The position numbers and the translations under genes were made by a program. From JAVDCA01 sp035293985 (lineage in GTDB: Bacteria > Pseudomonadota > Alphaproteobacteria > Rhizobiales > Xanthobacteraceae), in assembly GCA_035293985.1 (NCBI GenBank), contig DATGLS010000026.1:62001-126000 (forward strand): a stretch of DNA of 64,000 nucleotides, written 5' to 3'. The notes beneath the pieces were generated by a model that saw only the letters and a list, made by a program, of their open reading frames with translations, was not told the DNA's origin and made no database searches. Below, one piece after another: positions 14,856-24,200 of the stretch. The number at the start of each line of letters is the position of its first letter. The first letter of the stretch is position 1.

Positions 14856-17153
14856 TCAGAACGCGACGCGCACGCCGCCGCGCGCGCTCCACACCGTGCT
14901 CTGATCCGAGAAACCGATCGCCTCGGCGGCGCCGAACAGCGCGATGCCCTCGCGCGTGCGCCACTCGAAACCGCCGCCTCCGACGATGCCGGCGACGTCG
15001 TTCCTGCCCGGCGTGACGAACGGCAGGTCGAGACCGAGCAGCACCGTATCGATCGTGCGGTCGCCGATGCGCTCGACCCCGATCGCACCGAGATGCACGC
15101 TGGTGAGGAGCAGGTCGGGGCCGACCGGCACCGCGCGCCTGAGCTTCAATTCGGCGCGCTCCTCCATGTCCTGCGTGGTTCGGCTCGCGACCGCGAGCGG
15201 CGCCGTCGTGCCGGTCTCCGAATAGCCGCCGAAGAAGCCGGCCACGTAGCGCAGGCGCAGCGACGGCGTCAGCGTGTACTGCGCCCACAGCGGGATGACG
15301 AGGCCGTACGCAACCTCGGGGCTGACATACGAGCTCGCATAGCGCGCGGTCGCGATCTCGATGCCGCTCGCGAGCGTGTTGTCGTTGATGGTGCGCGACG
15401 CCGCGTTGGTCGAGCCGCCGCCGTGCAACGCGACGTCGAGGAACGAGGGCCGCCCGAACGACACGAAGCTCCAGCGCCCGTACATGCCGCCGAATGCCGT
15501 GTCCGTGTTGGTGGATCCGCTGTTGCCGGCGAGCGCCAGGCGGCTCTCGCCGCCGCCGGCGAACAGGCCGAGCCGCAGATCCGGCCGCGCGAGCACGTCG
15601 AAGCCGACCGCGCCGCCGAGGAACGTCGTGTGAGCGGCCAGCATGGCGCCGTCCGCATCCTGCGTGCGCCGGCCGCCGAAGCCGCGCGCCCAGATGGCGC
15701 GGCCGTCCGCCGTCACGATGCCCGGCGCCTTGAACACCGGCGCCTGGTCGTCGGCATCGGCGAGCGCCGGGATCGCTGCGAACGCCGCATCGAGCCGCGC
15801 CGCGACGCTGCCTGGCACGCTCGGTGCGAAGGCCGACGAGAGCGGCCCGCTCGCGGCCGCGCCGGCGCCGATCCCGTCGAGCAGGCCGGAGACGGCACGG
15901 GTGAAGTCCATCAGGGTCTTGTCCGCAAGCCCGAACGGGGTCGGGTCGATCGAGACCAGCTGGTTGCCCGCGACCACGAACGGAACGTTGCCGTTCACGG
16001 TGGCTCCGGCGAGCGTGTTGAAGGTGAGGTTCTGGTTGCCGGCGAAGACGTTGACCGTGTCGTTGGCGCCGACGAGGTCGATGCCGCCGATGATGGTCGA
16101 GCCGGGCAGCAGGTTGAGGGTGTCGAGGCCGCCGTTGAATTGAATTGCGGTGCCGCCGAAGTTGCTGATGACGCCGGAGTTGGTGAGCGTCGCGTTGCCG
16201 CTGCCGAACGTGGTGAGCGTGACGGGCCCGATCACCGTCCCGGTGTTGATCGCGAGCGCGCTGGCCGCGTTGCTCGTCACGACGGTCAAGCCGCCGAGAC
16301 TGGTGCCGGAGTTGATCGCGACCGCGCTGCCGACGCTCGCCTGCGTGAAGAAGCCGTTGCGCGCGGTCCCGGTGTTGGTCGCCGCGGCGCTGCCGCCATT
16401 GGCAAACGTGATGAGCGCGCCGACCGTCCCGGAATTGAAGGCGAGCGCGTTGCCGTTGAGCGACATCGTCGTGAGGAAGCCGCCGACCGTTCCGGAATTG
16501 GTGCTCGTGGCAAGGCCGGGGCCCGAGCTCGTGGTGAGCGTCAAAGCGACCGTCCCGGTGTTGAGCGTCGCGGCGATGCCGGCGCCGGCATTCGTCGTGA
16601 TCCGGCCGGCCGCTCCGGAGTTGATCGTCGTGGCATTGCCGGTGCTCGTCGCCGTGATCAGCTGGCCGCCGATCGAGCCGGAATTGACCATGATCGCGTT
16701 GCCGGCGTGCGTGGTGGTGAAGACGCTGATGCCGACCGAGCCGGAATTGGTCGCCGTGACGTTGCCGGTTGTCGCGGTGGTCGTCATCGCGCCGGTGATC
16801 GCGCCGGTGTTGGTCGTCGTCGCGTTGCCGGTGTCCGTCACCGTCGAGGTGCTGCCCGCGACCGTGCCGGCGTTGATCGTCGTCGCATTGGCGCCGGTCG
16901 CATCGGTGTTGATGTCGCCGCTCGATCCGGTGTTGCTCGTGGTTGCGTTCTGCCCGGGCGCGCCCGTGGTTGCCTGCGGCCCCGCGGTACCCGAATTGGT
17001 GCAGGTGAGGTCGGTCGCGGTGCTGGTGCAGACATATTGCGCGCTCGCCGGCGACGCCGCGGCCAGCGCCAGCACAACGGCCGCGACCGCTGTCGCCCGG
17101 GACGGCAGCGAGCCCGACGCACGATCAGCAATCAGCCCGCCCAGGCGCCGCAT
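14856..17153 (-). CDS. Autotransporter with 21-residue repeats (type V secretion)
   Basis: A 765-residue outer-membrane protein. A signal peptide ends at ASPASA (residue 38). The passenger holds about twelve near-tandem 21-residue units of the type A-T-x-x-N-S/T-G-T-V-x-G (residues ~69-345), which should stack as a beta-helix, then a linker (DTLNLLPGSTIIGG) seen in this family. Residues ~490-765 form the autotransporter beta-barrel (WARGFGGRRTQDADG) ending in the terminal phenylalanine of VRVAF expected for BAM recognition. No protease triad is seen, so an adhesin or surface-layer role is likely. GGAG five bases upstream supports the start. Confidence 0.88.
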   Translation of the reverse strand: MRRLGGLIADRASGSLPSRATAVAAVVLALAAASPASAQYVCTSTATDLTCTNSGTAGPQATTGAPGQNATTSNTGSSGDINTDATGANATTINAGTVAGSTSTVTDTGNATTTNTGAITGAMTTTATTGNVTATNSGSVGISVFTTTHAGNAIMVNSGSIGGQLITATSTGNATTINSGAAGRITTNAGAGIAATLNTGTVALTLTTSSGPGLATSTNSGTVGGFLTTMSLNGNALAFNSGTVGALITFANGGSAAATNTGTARNGFFTQASVGSAVAINSGTSLGGLTVVTSNAASALAINTGTVIGPVTLTTFGSGNATLTNSGVISNFGGTAIQFNGGLDTLNLLPGSTIIGGIDLVGANDTVNVFAGNQNLTFNTLAGATVNGNVPFVVAGNQLVSIDPTPFGLADKTLMDFTRAVSGLLDGIGAGAAASGPLSSAFAPSVPGSVAARLDAAFAAIPALADADDQAPVFKAPGIVTADGRAIWARGFGGRRTQDADGAMLAAHTTFLGGAVGFDVLARPDLRLGLFAGGGESRLALAGNSGSTNTDTAFGGMYGRWSFVSFGRPSFLDVALHGGGSTNAASRTINDNTLASGIEIATARYASSYVSPEVAYGLVIPLWAQYTLTPSLRLRYVAGFFGGYSETGTTAPLAVASRTTQDMEERAELKLRRAVPVGPDLLLTSVHLGAIGVERIGDRTIDTVLLGLDLPFVTPGRNDVAGIVGGGGFEWRTREGIALFGAAEAIGFSDQSTVWSARGGVRVAF

Positions 17154-17362
17154 GTAAGCTCCGACCCGGCAAGACCTCGCGAGATTCCGAGCTCATCATC
17201 GCCCATCGGCCGCGTCCGTCCAATCCGACGGGACGCGGACGGCGGTCGAATAGCCGCCGCTGTGCCATTTCTGCCACGCCGTGCCAAACGCGGCGCGCCA
17301 CGCCGCCCGATATCGCCCGGCGCGCTCCGTGCGCCAGAGGCGTGCGGCGCGTCGGCGCCGCC
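17154..17362. other. Spacer, no gene recognised
   Basis: 209 bp between the autotransporter start and the GST stop. It should hold the autotransporter promoter; I see no clear promoter pair, repeat or conserved frame. Confidence 0.4.
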
Positions 17363-17998
17363 TCACGCGGCTTTGCGGAAGTCTCCCATCTGCGCATCGA
17401 AGGCGCGCTGGAAGGCCGGACGGCCGGTGCATCGTGCCACGTACGCCGCCAGACGTCGGTCTTCGACGAGCGCGGGCATGATGCGCAACACCGTCGTCAT
17501 CATCAGGTCGCCGGCCGTGAAGGTCGCGCCGTCCAGATAGGGCTTGTCGGCGAGCGCGTTCGCCAGCGCATCGATGCGGCGGCGCGCGAACTCCACGGCC
17601 GACGGGCGCCGCAGCTTCGCCCACTCCTGATCGGCATAGAACAGGTCGATCAGCGCTACGTTCATGATGAACGGTTCGATGGAATTGAGCGCGGCGATCA
17701 GCCACTGGGTCGCCCGCGCCCGCGCGCCCGCATCCTTGGGCAATAGCGCTTCGCAGCGTTCGCCGATGTGAAGAACGATCGCCCCGCTTTCGAAGAGGAC
17801 GCTACCGTCCTCCTCGTAGATCGGCACCTGCCCGAACGGCTGCAGGGCGCGGTAGTCCGGCTTGTCCTGGTCGCCCGCCTCCAAGAGGCGGGTCCGATAC
17901 GGGAGGCCCGCCTCCTCGAGCGCCCAGCGCACGCGGAGATCGCGCACTTGCCCCTGGGCGAACGGGGGAACCCAGCGAAAGGCGGAGATGGTGATCAT
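17363..17998 (-). CDS. Glutathione S-transferase family protein
   Basis: A 211-residue two-domain GST. The thioredoxin-like N-terminus shows PFAQGQVRDLRVRWALEEAG, the cis-proline region FGQVPIYEEDG and the glutathione-contact FESGAIVLHIGE. The all-helical C-terminal domain follows (ATQWLIAALNSIEPF, FTAGDLMMTTVLR). Beta/theta-like class. It lies 80 bases downstream of marR on the same strand and is probably co-transcribed, which fits detoxification of an electrophile sensed by the MarR protein. Confidence 0.9.
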   Translation of the reverse strand: MITISAFRWVPPFAQGQVRDLRVRWALEEAGLPYRTRLLEAGDQDKPDYRALQPFGQVPIYEEDGSVLFESGAIVLHIGERCEALLPKDAGARARATQWLIAALNSIEPFIMNVALIDLFYADQEWAKLRRPSAVEFARRRIDALANALADKPYLDGATFTAGDLMMTTVLRIMPALVEDRRLAAYVARCTGRPAFQRAFDAQMGDFRKAA

Positions 17999-18078
17999 TC
18001 GTTTGCTCCTGTGTCGTCGTCATTCGCGAATGGCGCACCGGCTGGCCGGGCGCGCCGCTCTCCGTCGCAATGAGCTCG

Positions 18079-18549
18079 TCAGCAAAGCTCCTGCAGGGCG
18101 CCGCGCAGCGTATCGGCGCTCGACCGGGTCAGAAGAGCTTCGCTTTCGGCGTGCGTGCGCGTCCACACCGGCACCGCGGCGAGCAGCAGCGCACGGCCCT
18201 CGGCCGTGAGCGTCAGCCGCCGGCCGCGTCGATCCGCCTCGTCCCGCCGCACCTCGACGAGGCCGCGCCGCTCCAGCGGCTTGAGATTGGCCGTGAGCGT
18301 CGTGCGATCCATCGCCAGCAGGGAGGCGACGTCGCCGATCAGCGGCGGCTCGGGACGATTGAGCGACATCAGCAGCGAGAACTGTCCCTGCGTGAGCGCG
18401 AGCGGGCGGAGCGCATCGTCGAAGCGCCGCGCCAGCGCCCGCGCGGCGCGCTGGACGTGCAGGCACAGGCAGTTGTCGCGCACGTGATGCGTGGTCGCAT
18501 AGGAGACCACGCCCGGCCTTGCACCGCCCTTCCGCGCGCGATTTGACAT
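18079..18549 (-). CDS. MarR-family transcriptional regulator
   Basis: A 156-residue dimeric winged-helix repressor: LALTQGQFSLLMSLNR, the recognition region LLAMDRTTLTANLKPLERRGLVEV, and the wing DEADRRGRRLTLTAEG. It probably controls itself, the downstream GST gene and the divergent YCII-like gene through the palindrome at 18561-18572. Its own promoter (TTGACA, 16 bases, CATAAT on the minus strand) would start transcription at or next to the A of the ATG, implying a leaderless message; no ribosome site precedes the ATG. Confidence 0.9.
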   Translation of the reverse strand: MSNRARKGGARPGVVSYATTHHVRDNCLCLHVQRAARALARRFDDALRPLALTQGQFSLLMSLNRPEPPLIGDVASLLAMDRTTLTANLKPLERRGLVEVRRDEADRRGRRLTLTAEGRALLLAAVPVWTRTHAESEALLTRSSADTLRGALQELC

Positions 18550-18583
18550 GCGCCAATTATGTTGATATCAACTTATTTGTCAA
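18543..18583. promoter_or_regulatory. Overlapping divergent promoters with MarR operator
   Basis: Plus strand: TTGACA at 18543, 17 bases, TATCAA at 18566. Minus strand: TTGACA at 18583-18578, 16 bases, CATAAT at 18561-18556. The perfect palindrome GTTGATATCAAC (18561-18572) overlaps both promoters, covering the plus -10 and the minus spacer. One bound MarR dimer would block both directions. Confidence 0.75.
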
Positions 18584-18614
18584 GATCGCCGCGTTTCCAT
18601 CAGGAGAATCCTCA

Positions 18615-18980
18615 GTGAGCACGAACGATACCTTTCTCGCCGTCTTCATCGGCAACAAGGAAAGTCCACGCATGAAGGCGTGGAACGCCCTCTCGGAGCA
18701 GGCGCGCGGCGCGAAGATGCAGGAGGGGATGGCGGCATGGAAGGCCTGGGTCGAAAAGCATCACGCCGCGATCGTCGGCATGGGCGGGCCGCTCGGCAAG
18801 ACCAAGAAGGTCGGCGAGCACGGCATCAGCGACATCAGCAACCAGCTGAGCGCCTACACGCTCGTGCGCGCGGATTCGCACGAGGCCGCCGCAAAGCTGT
18901 TCGAGAAGCACCCGCACTTCACGATCTTTCCGGGCGATTCCGTGGAGATCATGCCGGTCCTGCCGATCCCCGGCGCCTGA
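18615..18980 (+). CDS. YCII-like small protein
   Basis: A 121-residue protein starting at GTG behind AGGAGA (eight bases). Sequence FLAVFIGNKESPRMKAWNAL, IVGMGGPLGKTKKV and AYTLVRADSHEAAAKLFEKHP resembles YCII/YciI-related alpha-beta barrel proteins, a family of uncertain enzymatic role. It is transcribed divergently from marR across a shared operator, so expression should respond to the same ligand as the GST gene. Confidence 0.75.
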   Translation: MSTNDTFLAVFIGNKESPRMKAWNALSEQARGAKMQEGMAAWKAWVEKHHAAIVGMGGPLGKTKKVGEHGISDISNQLSAYTLVRADSHEAAAKLFEKHPHFTIFPGDSVEIMPVLPIPGA

Positions 18981-19434
18981 CGCGCGCAGCCGGCGTGCTG
19001 CACGCCCCGAAATAGCGGGGATAGACCATATTCCGCTTGCGTTCCCGGCACGCGCGGCGCATGGCAGTAAGTGCAGAGTGACATTCGCGCGTCCGCAGCC
19101 CGCCGCTCCGGGCGCGCTTTGCTTTGGGAGCGCAAGTCCTCCGCCGAGAGCGTGATATCATCCGCGCACGTTTTGCCGCCGGCTTGCCTGTTCTTCCTGT
19201 TTTTCGCCCCCCGTTTTCGCCTGTTCGGCGCTCGCGCCTTTTCCTCCAGGATCTCAGTGACTTTTCCTGTATTTTGCAAAGCTCGGCGCCCTGTAAATCG
19301 CCTGTATTTTTCATCGATTTTTTTTCGCCGACCGCTGGAGCCATCAGGGTCCACGCGGCCGTTGCCGCGATGGCTGCCGCGACGGCGGCCTCACCAATTC
19401 GTCATCGATCCGACCCGGGCGTAGCCGGCGCATC
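18981..19434. other. 454-bp AT-richer spacer with CCTGT repeats
   Basis: No gene is recognised. The segment 19180-19330 is pyrimidine-rich on the plus strand and repeats cctgt with T-runs (cctgtattttgc, cctgtatttttc). A ccccgaaatagcgggg mini-hairpin lies near 19010. At 19295-19325 AAATCG and CGATTT flank a 14-base loop and run into a T-tract. It might encode a small RNA or be a decayed gene. Confidence 0.4.
19295..19325 (+). terminator. Possible weak intrinsic terminator
   Basis: A six-base stem AAATCG/CGATTT with a 14-base loop is followed directly by five more T. The stem is AT-rich and weak. It would end plus-strand transcripts from the YCII-like gene or an RNA in this spacer. Confidence 0.25.
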
Positions 19435-20541
19435 TTACTCGGCGAAGGTCTCTTCCTTCGCGGGCAGCGGGCGGCCGCTGGGTGTCTTCTTCGCGCGTAC
19501 CGGCGCGAGCGCGCGCGTGACGATCGGCAGCGCCAGCGTCACGGTGAACACCCGCGCGAGATGATGCGCGCCGACGAACACCGGGTCGAGGTGCAGCGCG
19601 AGCGCGAGGATCATCATCGCGTCGATCGAGCCGGGCGCGTAGGCGACGACCACATCGCCGACGTGCAGCGACAGCAGTTGCGTCACCGTGAGCGCGAAGG
19701 CGGCCGCGATGACGAGGGCGACGAAGAATGACCCGATCGCGGCGCCGAGATAGCTCAGCAACGAGCTGAACGGCGTGCCGGTGAAGCGCGAGCCGGCGAC
19801 CGCTCCGAGCGCGACCATCGCGATGCTGGCGAACCACGGCGGGAAGGTGACGTGGATGTAGCCCCCGCCGTGCAGGATGCCGGAGACGACCATCGGCCCG
19901 AAGATCAGCCCGCCCGGGAAGCCGGCGCGCAGTGCCGCGAGCGCGACCGCGACCGACAGCGCGATCAGGATCGCGAGCTCCCACGGCGCATCCATGATCG
20001 CGACCGTGCCGATCGGCAGGCGCGTCGGGCCGGCGAGCCCGGCAAGGCCGAGCCCGGCCGGCACGCACACCGCGAGGATCACGACGCGCATCGACTGGAC
20101 GATGGCGATGCCGCGCAGCTCGATGCCGTACTCGGCCGCCAGCACCATCACCTGCGAGAGCCCGCCGGGCGTGCCGGCGAACACCGCAGGCAGCGTCTCC
20201 CAATCGTGCACGCGGGTGAGATAAAGCACGGTGCCGACCGTCACCGCGCCCATCGCGACCGTGACGGCCGCAATGCTCAGCGGCCATGCCGCCATGCCAA
20301 TGACGGTCTGCGGCGTCGCCACCGCGCCGATCGACATGCCGAGCACGATGTAGAAGGCGCGCGCGAGATTGTTGGGCAGGCCGAGCGGCCGCCCGGCGAG
20401 CGCTGCGGCGGCGCAGCAAATCATCGATCCGGCGATCCAGCCGGCGGGAAATTTCGCCAGATTGAAAAGAATGCCGCCGCCCCCGGCGATCAGCAGCGTC
20501 TCGATCGTGCGGCGCAGCGTTTGCGTGGCAGGCGCGGGCAT
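19435..20541 (-). CDS. AbrB-family (PF05145) membrane protein
   Basis: A 368-residue multi-pass protein (about ten helices) of the family often mislabelled as AbrB regulator or ammonia monooxygenase. Visible landmarks: FNLAKFPAGWIAGSMI, YIVLGMSIGAV, VFAGTPGGLSQVMVLAAEYG and VVVAYAPGSIDAMMILAL, with the internal duplication usual for the family. Function is not settled; a transport role is assumed. The ATG at 20541 starts shortly before the conserved domain and was preferred over one 44 codons upstream. It stands alone on the minus strand. Confidence 0.8.
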   Translation of the reverse strand: MPAPATQTLRRTIETLLIAGGGGILFNLAKFPAGWIAGSMICCAAAALAGRPLGLPNNLARAFYIVLGMSIGAVATPQTVIGMAAWPLSIAAVTVAMGAVTVGTVLYLTRVHDWETLPAVFAGTPGGLSQVMVLAAEYGIELRGIAIVQSMRVVILAVCVPAGLGLAGLAGPTRLPIGTVAIMDAPWELAILIALSVAVALAALRAGFPGGLIFGPMVVSGILHGGGYIHVTFPPWFASIAMVALGAVAGSRFTGTPFSSLLSYLGAAIGSFFVALVIAAAFALTVTQLLSLHVGDVVVAYAPGSIDAMMILALALHLDPVFVGAHHLARVFTVTLALPIVTRALAPVRAKKTPSGRPLPAKEETFAE

Positions 20542-20615
20542 TGAACGTTGGATGTGAAGAGGACGGAAGGCGGCAGCCTGACCTCGGGCTTGCCCGCGAT
20601 CAGCACTATTGGTGG

Positions 20616-20639
20616 GCAAGTCGGGCAGGCCCGACTTGC
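20616..20639. repeat. Perfect 11-base hairpin
   Basis: GCAAGTCGGGC-ag-GCCCGACTTGC, upstream of the AbrB-family gene and downstream of the LuxR-type gene (both minus strand). No T-tract; a repeat element or a factor-independent pause site. Confidence 0.5.
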
Positions 20640-20773
20640 GTCGGCTGCCGCGAGATGAACGAGCGGCGATCAAAGCAGCGGGCGATGCATCAGGTCAACG
20701 AAGAGGCTATTGCACTGCCGCATTGCAGGTGCGCGCTCGCGCGCGGCGCAGGTTCGTCATGAGGCCCGCGTCA

Positions 20774-21004
20774 TCAGCGCCGCGGCGAGCGGGAGAGGAC
20801 GATGCGCACCAGATCGGCGGCGTTGCGGGCGCCGAGCTTCTCCATGATGTGGGCGCGGTGCAATTCGACGGTGCGCGGGCTGATGCCCAGCCGGCGGCCC
20901 GCCTCCTTGTTGGAGGCACCGTCGGCGATGAGCTCAGCAACTTGCAGCTCGCGCCGCGTCAGCTCGGCGCGCGTCTCGTGCGTATCCGTCATGGCGACGG
21001 TCAT
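20774..21004 (-). CDS. HTH-only LuxR-type regulator
   Basis: A 76-residue protein consisting almost entirely of a GerE/LuxR helix-turn-helix (TRRELQVAELIADGASNKEA, then RRLGISPRTVELHRAHIMEKLGARNAADL). There is no receiver or ligand-binding domain. GAGGGG just upstream supports ATG 21004; a second ATG at 20992 is possible. It is divergent from the SSF histidine kinase gene, suggesting a dominant-negative or auxiliary partner of the NarL-type regulator at 24801-25475, but that is inference. Its orientation and intact domain argue against a mere fragment. Confidence 0.75.
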   Translation of the reverse strand: MTVAMTDTHETRAELTRRELQVAELIADGASNKEAGRRLGISPRTVELHRAHIMEKLGARNAADLVRIVLSRSPRR

Positions 21005-21231
21005 GTCCCCTCGGTCCTTTACGTCTACCGCAATCCGCATGCGCGTCAACAGTCGCGTTGCGATTCGATCACACGGTGATGCAACGAGGCGACACTTTCG
21101 CCGGTCGGCGGCAACGGCAGTCGTGGCGACAACGGCACCGATGGACAATTGCGCACGGAAGTGATGATTTGTAGCGGGCGATACGCATCATGACCCAGGT
21201 TATCGCCCGTATGGGTGACGCAGGAACCGGC

Positions 21232-24200
21232 ATGCTGCAAGGCTGGATCGTCGTCGCCATCGCGCTCGCCTATATCGGGCTTCTGTTCGTGGTGGCGAGC
21301 TATGGCGACAGGTTGCGCCTGCTCGGGCGCGAGGGCCGCTCGCGCCTGATGATCTACCCGCTGTCGCTGGCGATCTACTGCACCTCGTGGACCTTCTTCG
21401 GCTCGGTCGGCCTCGCGTCGCGCACCGGTTACGACTTTCTCGCCATTTATGTCGGGCCGATCCTGATGATCGCGCTCGCCTATCCGCTGATCGTGCGGAT
21501 CGTGCGCCTCGCCAAGGCGCAGAACATCACCTCGATCGCCGATTTCATCGCGGCGCGCTACGGCAAGCACCAAGGCGTCGCCGTGATCGTCGCGCTGATC
21601 GCGATCGTGGGCACGATCCCCTACATCGCGCTGCAGCTCAAGGCGGTGTCGAGCTCGCTCTCGACCGTCCTCACTCCCCTCGCGACCAGCGCCGAGGCGC
21701 GCCAGCAGCCGGTGTTCGGCGATCTCGCGCTGCTCGTCGCGCTCGCCATGGCCTCGTTCGCCATGCTGTTCGGCACCCGCCACATCGACGCGACCGAGCA
21801 TCAGCACGGCCTGATGCTGGCGATCGCGACCGAATCCCTGGTGAAGCTCCTCGCCTTCCTGGCGGTCGGCGCCTTCGTCACCTTCGCGATGTTTCACGGC
21901 CCCGCGGCCCTCTTCGACGCCGCGATGAAGCAGCCGCAGGCGGCCGCGGTGCTGTTCGGCGGGCCGAGCTTCGGCACCTTCGCGGTCATGACCCTGCTGG
22001 CATTCTTCGCCATGCTGCTGCTGCCGCGCCAGTTCCACGTCGCGGTGGTCGAGAACAACAACGAGGACGAGATCCGCCGCGCCGCCTGGCTGTTTCCACT
22101 CTATCTCGTGCTGATCAACCTGTTCGTCGTCCCGATCGCGATCGCCGGCCTGCTGACCTTTCCGGCCGGCCATGTCGACGGCGACATGTACGTGCTCGCC
22201 CTGCCGCTCGCCGCCGGCGCGAAGGTGTTCGCCATCGCGGCGTTCGTCGGCGGGCTGTCCGCCGCGACCGCCATGGTGATCGTGGAGTCGGTCGCGCTCG
22301 CCATCATGGTATCGAACGACATCGTCGTGCCGATGGTGCTCAAGCGGCGCGAGGCCTATGTCACGGGCGGCGGCGACGTCGGCACGCTGCTGCTCGCCTC
22401 GCGCCGGCTCGCCATCATCGCGATCCTGCTGCTCGCCTATCTCTACTATCGCTTCGCGGGCGATGCCCAGCTCGCCTCGATCGGGCTCCTCTCCTTCGCG
22501 GCGGTGGCGCAGCTCGCGCCCGCCTTCTTCGGCGGCCTGGTCTGGCGGCGCGCGACCGCGCGCGGCGCGATCGTCGGCATGTCGATCGGCATTCTGGTCT
22601 GGGCCTACACGCTGCTGCTGCCGAGCTTCGCCGATGCGGGCGTCGCCGGGTCCGGCATCGTCGCGCACGGCCCGTTCGGCCTCGCCCTGCTGCGGCCGCA
22701 GGCGCTGTTCGGGCTCAGCCTGCCGCCGCTGGTGCACGGTGTCGCCTGGAGCCTGACGCTCAACATCATCGCCTATGTGGTCTGCTCGCTCGCCCGCGCC
22801 CCCGCCTCGATCGAGCGGCTGCAGGCGGATCTGTTCGTGCCGCCGGATCTCGCGCCGATGGCGCCGAGCTTCCTGCTGCGGCGCTCCTCCGTCACGGTCG
22901 GCGAGCTGACCGCGACCGTCGCGCGTTATCTCGGCGAGGAGCGCACTCGCGCCTCGTTCGACGGTTTCGCGGCGAGCCGCCACATCAGCCTCGCCCCCGA
23001 GGCGCCGGCCGACTTCCAGCTCTTGCGCCACGCCGAGCACCTGATCGCCTCGGCGATCGGCGCCGCCTCCTCGCGCCTCGTGCTCTCTCTGCTGCTCCGC
23101 CGCAGCACCGTGTCGACGCAGGACGCGCTCAAGCTGCTCGACGACGCCAGCGCCGCCCTGCACTACAACCGCGAGATCCTGCAGACCGCGCTCGACCACG
23201 TGCGCCAGGGCATCGCGGTGTTCGACAAGTCGATGCACCTCCTGTGCTGGAACCGGCAGCTCGGCGACGTGCTCGGGCTGCCCAACGAGCTCGTGCGCGT
23301 CGGCATCGGGCTCGAGGAGATCCTGCGCTACAACGCCGAGAAGGGCGCCTTCGGGCCGGGCGAGATCGAGCAACTGATCGAGGAACGCATCGCCGGCTAC
23401 GTCGCGGGCGAGCCGTTCCTCGAACGCTTTCCCGATCGCGGCCTCGTCATCGAGGTGCGCGCCAACCGCATGCCGGGCAGCGGCATCGTCACCACCTTCA
23501 CGGACATCACCCCGAGCGTCGAGGCGGCCGAGGCGCTGGAACGGCGGGTGCACGAGCGCACCTACGAGCTCGAGCTCCTCAACGACGAGCTCGTGCGCGC
23601 GAAGGCCACTGCCGACGAGGCCAATATCTCGAAGACGCGCTTTCTCGCGGCGGCGAGCCACGACATCCTGCAGCCGCTCAACGCGGCCCGGCTCTACGTC
23701 ACGAGCCTGGTCGAGCGGCAGACCGGCGGCGAGGCGGCGCGGCTCGCCTGCCACATCGATGCCTCGCTCGAGGCGGTCGAGGAGATCATCGGCGCGCTGC
23801 TCGACATCTCGCGGCTCGATACCGGCGCGCTCAAGCCGGACATCGCGACCTTCCGCATCGACGAGTTGCTGCGCCAGCTCGAGGTCGAGTTCGCGCCGCT
23901 GGCGCGCGAAAAGGGACTGTCGCTCGTCTTCGTCCCCTGCTCGCTCACGGTCCGCTCGGATCGCCGGCTGCTGCGCCGGCTGCTGCAGAACCTCGTCTCC
24001 AACGCGATCAAGTACACCCCCGCCGGGCGCGTGCTGGTCGGCTGCCGGCGCCGCGGCGAGCACCTGCGAATCGACGTCTACGATACCGGCATCGGCATTC
24101 CGCGCGCGCAGCAGCGCGCGGTGTTCAGCGAATTCCAGCGGCTGGAGCAGGGCGCGCGGGTGGCGCGCGGCCTCGGCCTCGGGCTCTCGATCGTCGAGCG

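Noticed and set aside
14895..17540. Long plus-strand open frames opposite the autotransporter gene
   Set aside because: They are Arg/Ala/Val-rich antisense readings of a GC-rich repetitive gene; the minus strand has a signal peptide, repeats and a beta-barrel ending in Phe.
18854..19354. Minus-strand ORF across the 19-kb spacer as a gene
   Set aside because: It begins in Arg/Lys-rich sequence, has no ribosome site and overlaps the YCII-like gene end; no family recognised.
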